This document shows, one piece after another, positions 41,320-41,445 of a DNA stretch of 41,445 nucleotides. Below the pieces are notes generated by a model. It did no database searches and was not told the origin of the DNA. It worked only from the letters and a program-made list of their open reading frames with translations. Position 1 is the stretch's first letter. Each line of letters opens with the position of its first letter. Source of the DNA: Acidimicrobiales bacterium (GTDB taxonomy: Bacteria > Actinomycetota > Acidimicrobiia > Acidimicrobiales > Aldehydirespiratoraceae); the NCBI GenBank assembly GCA_029263215.1, contig JAJCXY010000048.1:1-41445 (forward strand), in the 5' to 3' direction. The translations under genes were made by a program, and so were the position numbers.

Positions 41320-41445
41320 TCAGTCGAGGAAGCGCACCGCGCGGATCATCTCCTCGTCGTAGCCGAGCCTCCGGTAGATGGCGCGAGCCCGTTGGTTGTT
41401 TCCCAACACGTGGAGACTCATCGACTTCGCGCCGAGCCGGCGAGC
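41320..41445 (-). CDS. GNAT acetyltransferase, C-terminal fragment
   Basis: Only the last 41 codons are inside the window. They encode SMSLHVLGNNQRARAIYRRL and then GYDEEMIR, the closing strand-helix-strand of the GNAT fold (xLxVxxxNxxAxxxYxxxGF). The enzyme transfers an acetyl group from acetyl-CoA to an unknown amine. It converges with the oxidase operon, with 5 bases between the stops. Confidence 0.8.
   Translation of the reverse strand, partial: ARRLGAKSMSLHVLGNNQRARAIYRRLGYDEEMIRAVRFLD

Overview
The window is high-GC bacterial DNA with tightly packed genes, many start/stop overlaps of the ATGA or GTGA type, frequent GTG starts and strong GC bias at third codon positions. An A2-type caa3-like oxidase, Rrf2 and MarR regulators, an isobutyryl/methylmalonyl-CoA-mutase-type enzyme with a separate B12 subunit, two molybdenum hydroxylase loci and secreted proteins with Thr-rich linkers together suggest an aerobic, heterotrophic actinobacterium, most likely of the class Acidimicrobiia. 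That placement is inference. I saw no rRNA, tRNA, CRISPR array, transposase or integrase.

Layout. (1) 1-4583, leftward: a respiratory operon that encodes a small membrane protein, a GltD-like Fe-S flavoprotein, a split b6/subunit IV cytochrome b, a Rieske protein, a monoheme cytochrome c and the start of a NarK-type transporter. (2) 4648-9073, leftward: a molybdenum hydroxylase in the order L-M-S, followed by a secreted Thr-linker protein. (3) 9164-13349, rightward: S9 peptidase, Kbl and Tdh in overlapping frames, a route from peptides via threonine to glycine and acetyl-CoA. (4) 13336-20179: single genes, namely two EamA exporters, a SET-domain protein, an MFS transporter, a ureohydrolase, a membrane-anchored propeller-like protein and an SDR. 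(5) 20190-25436, leftward: a DHA2-type MFS transporter, a second molybdenum hydroxylase (M-S-L) and a MoaD-like protein. (6) 25485-31145: two acyl-CoA dehydrogenases flank an accessory zone (about 26.6-30.0 kb) that holds a NUDIX gene between duplicated copies of the first dehydrogenase's 3' end, an orphan membrane protein, a poorly coding stretch and an AbrB antitoxin with a decayed PIN toxin. (7) 31181-34742: a MarR gene divergent from a B12-dependent acyl-CoA mutase operon (large subunit, B12 subunit, MeaB), with a near-perfect 20-bp palindrome between them. (8) 34750-36829, leftward: Rrf2 regulator, fatty-acid hydroxylase/sterol desaturase and a crotonase-like protein lacking the usual catalytic Glu pair. 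(9) 36920-41314, rightward: cytochrome c oxidase genes coxB-coxA-cox4-coxC followed by two cupredoxin-like genes. A GNAT gene is cut by the right edge.

The window ends in respiratory genes on both sides, a quinol-to-cytochrome c arm at the left and a terminal oxidase at the right, with catabolic oxidation genes between. The features I rate most worth follow-up are the flavoprotein-cytochrome bc-NarK operon, the two regulator-palindrome pairs, the acyl-CoA mutase with Phe at the specificity position, the crotonase-like protein with altered catalytic residues, and the repeat-flanked accessory zone.
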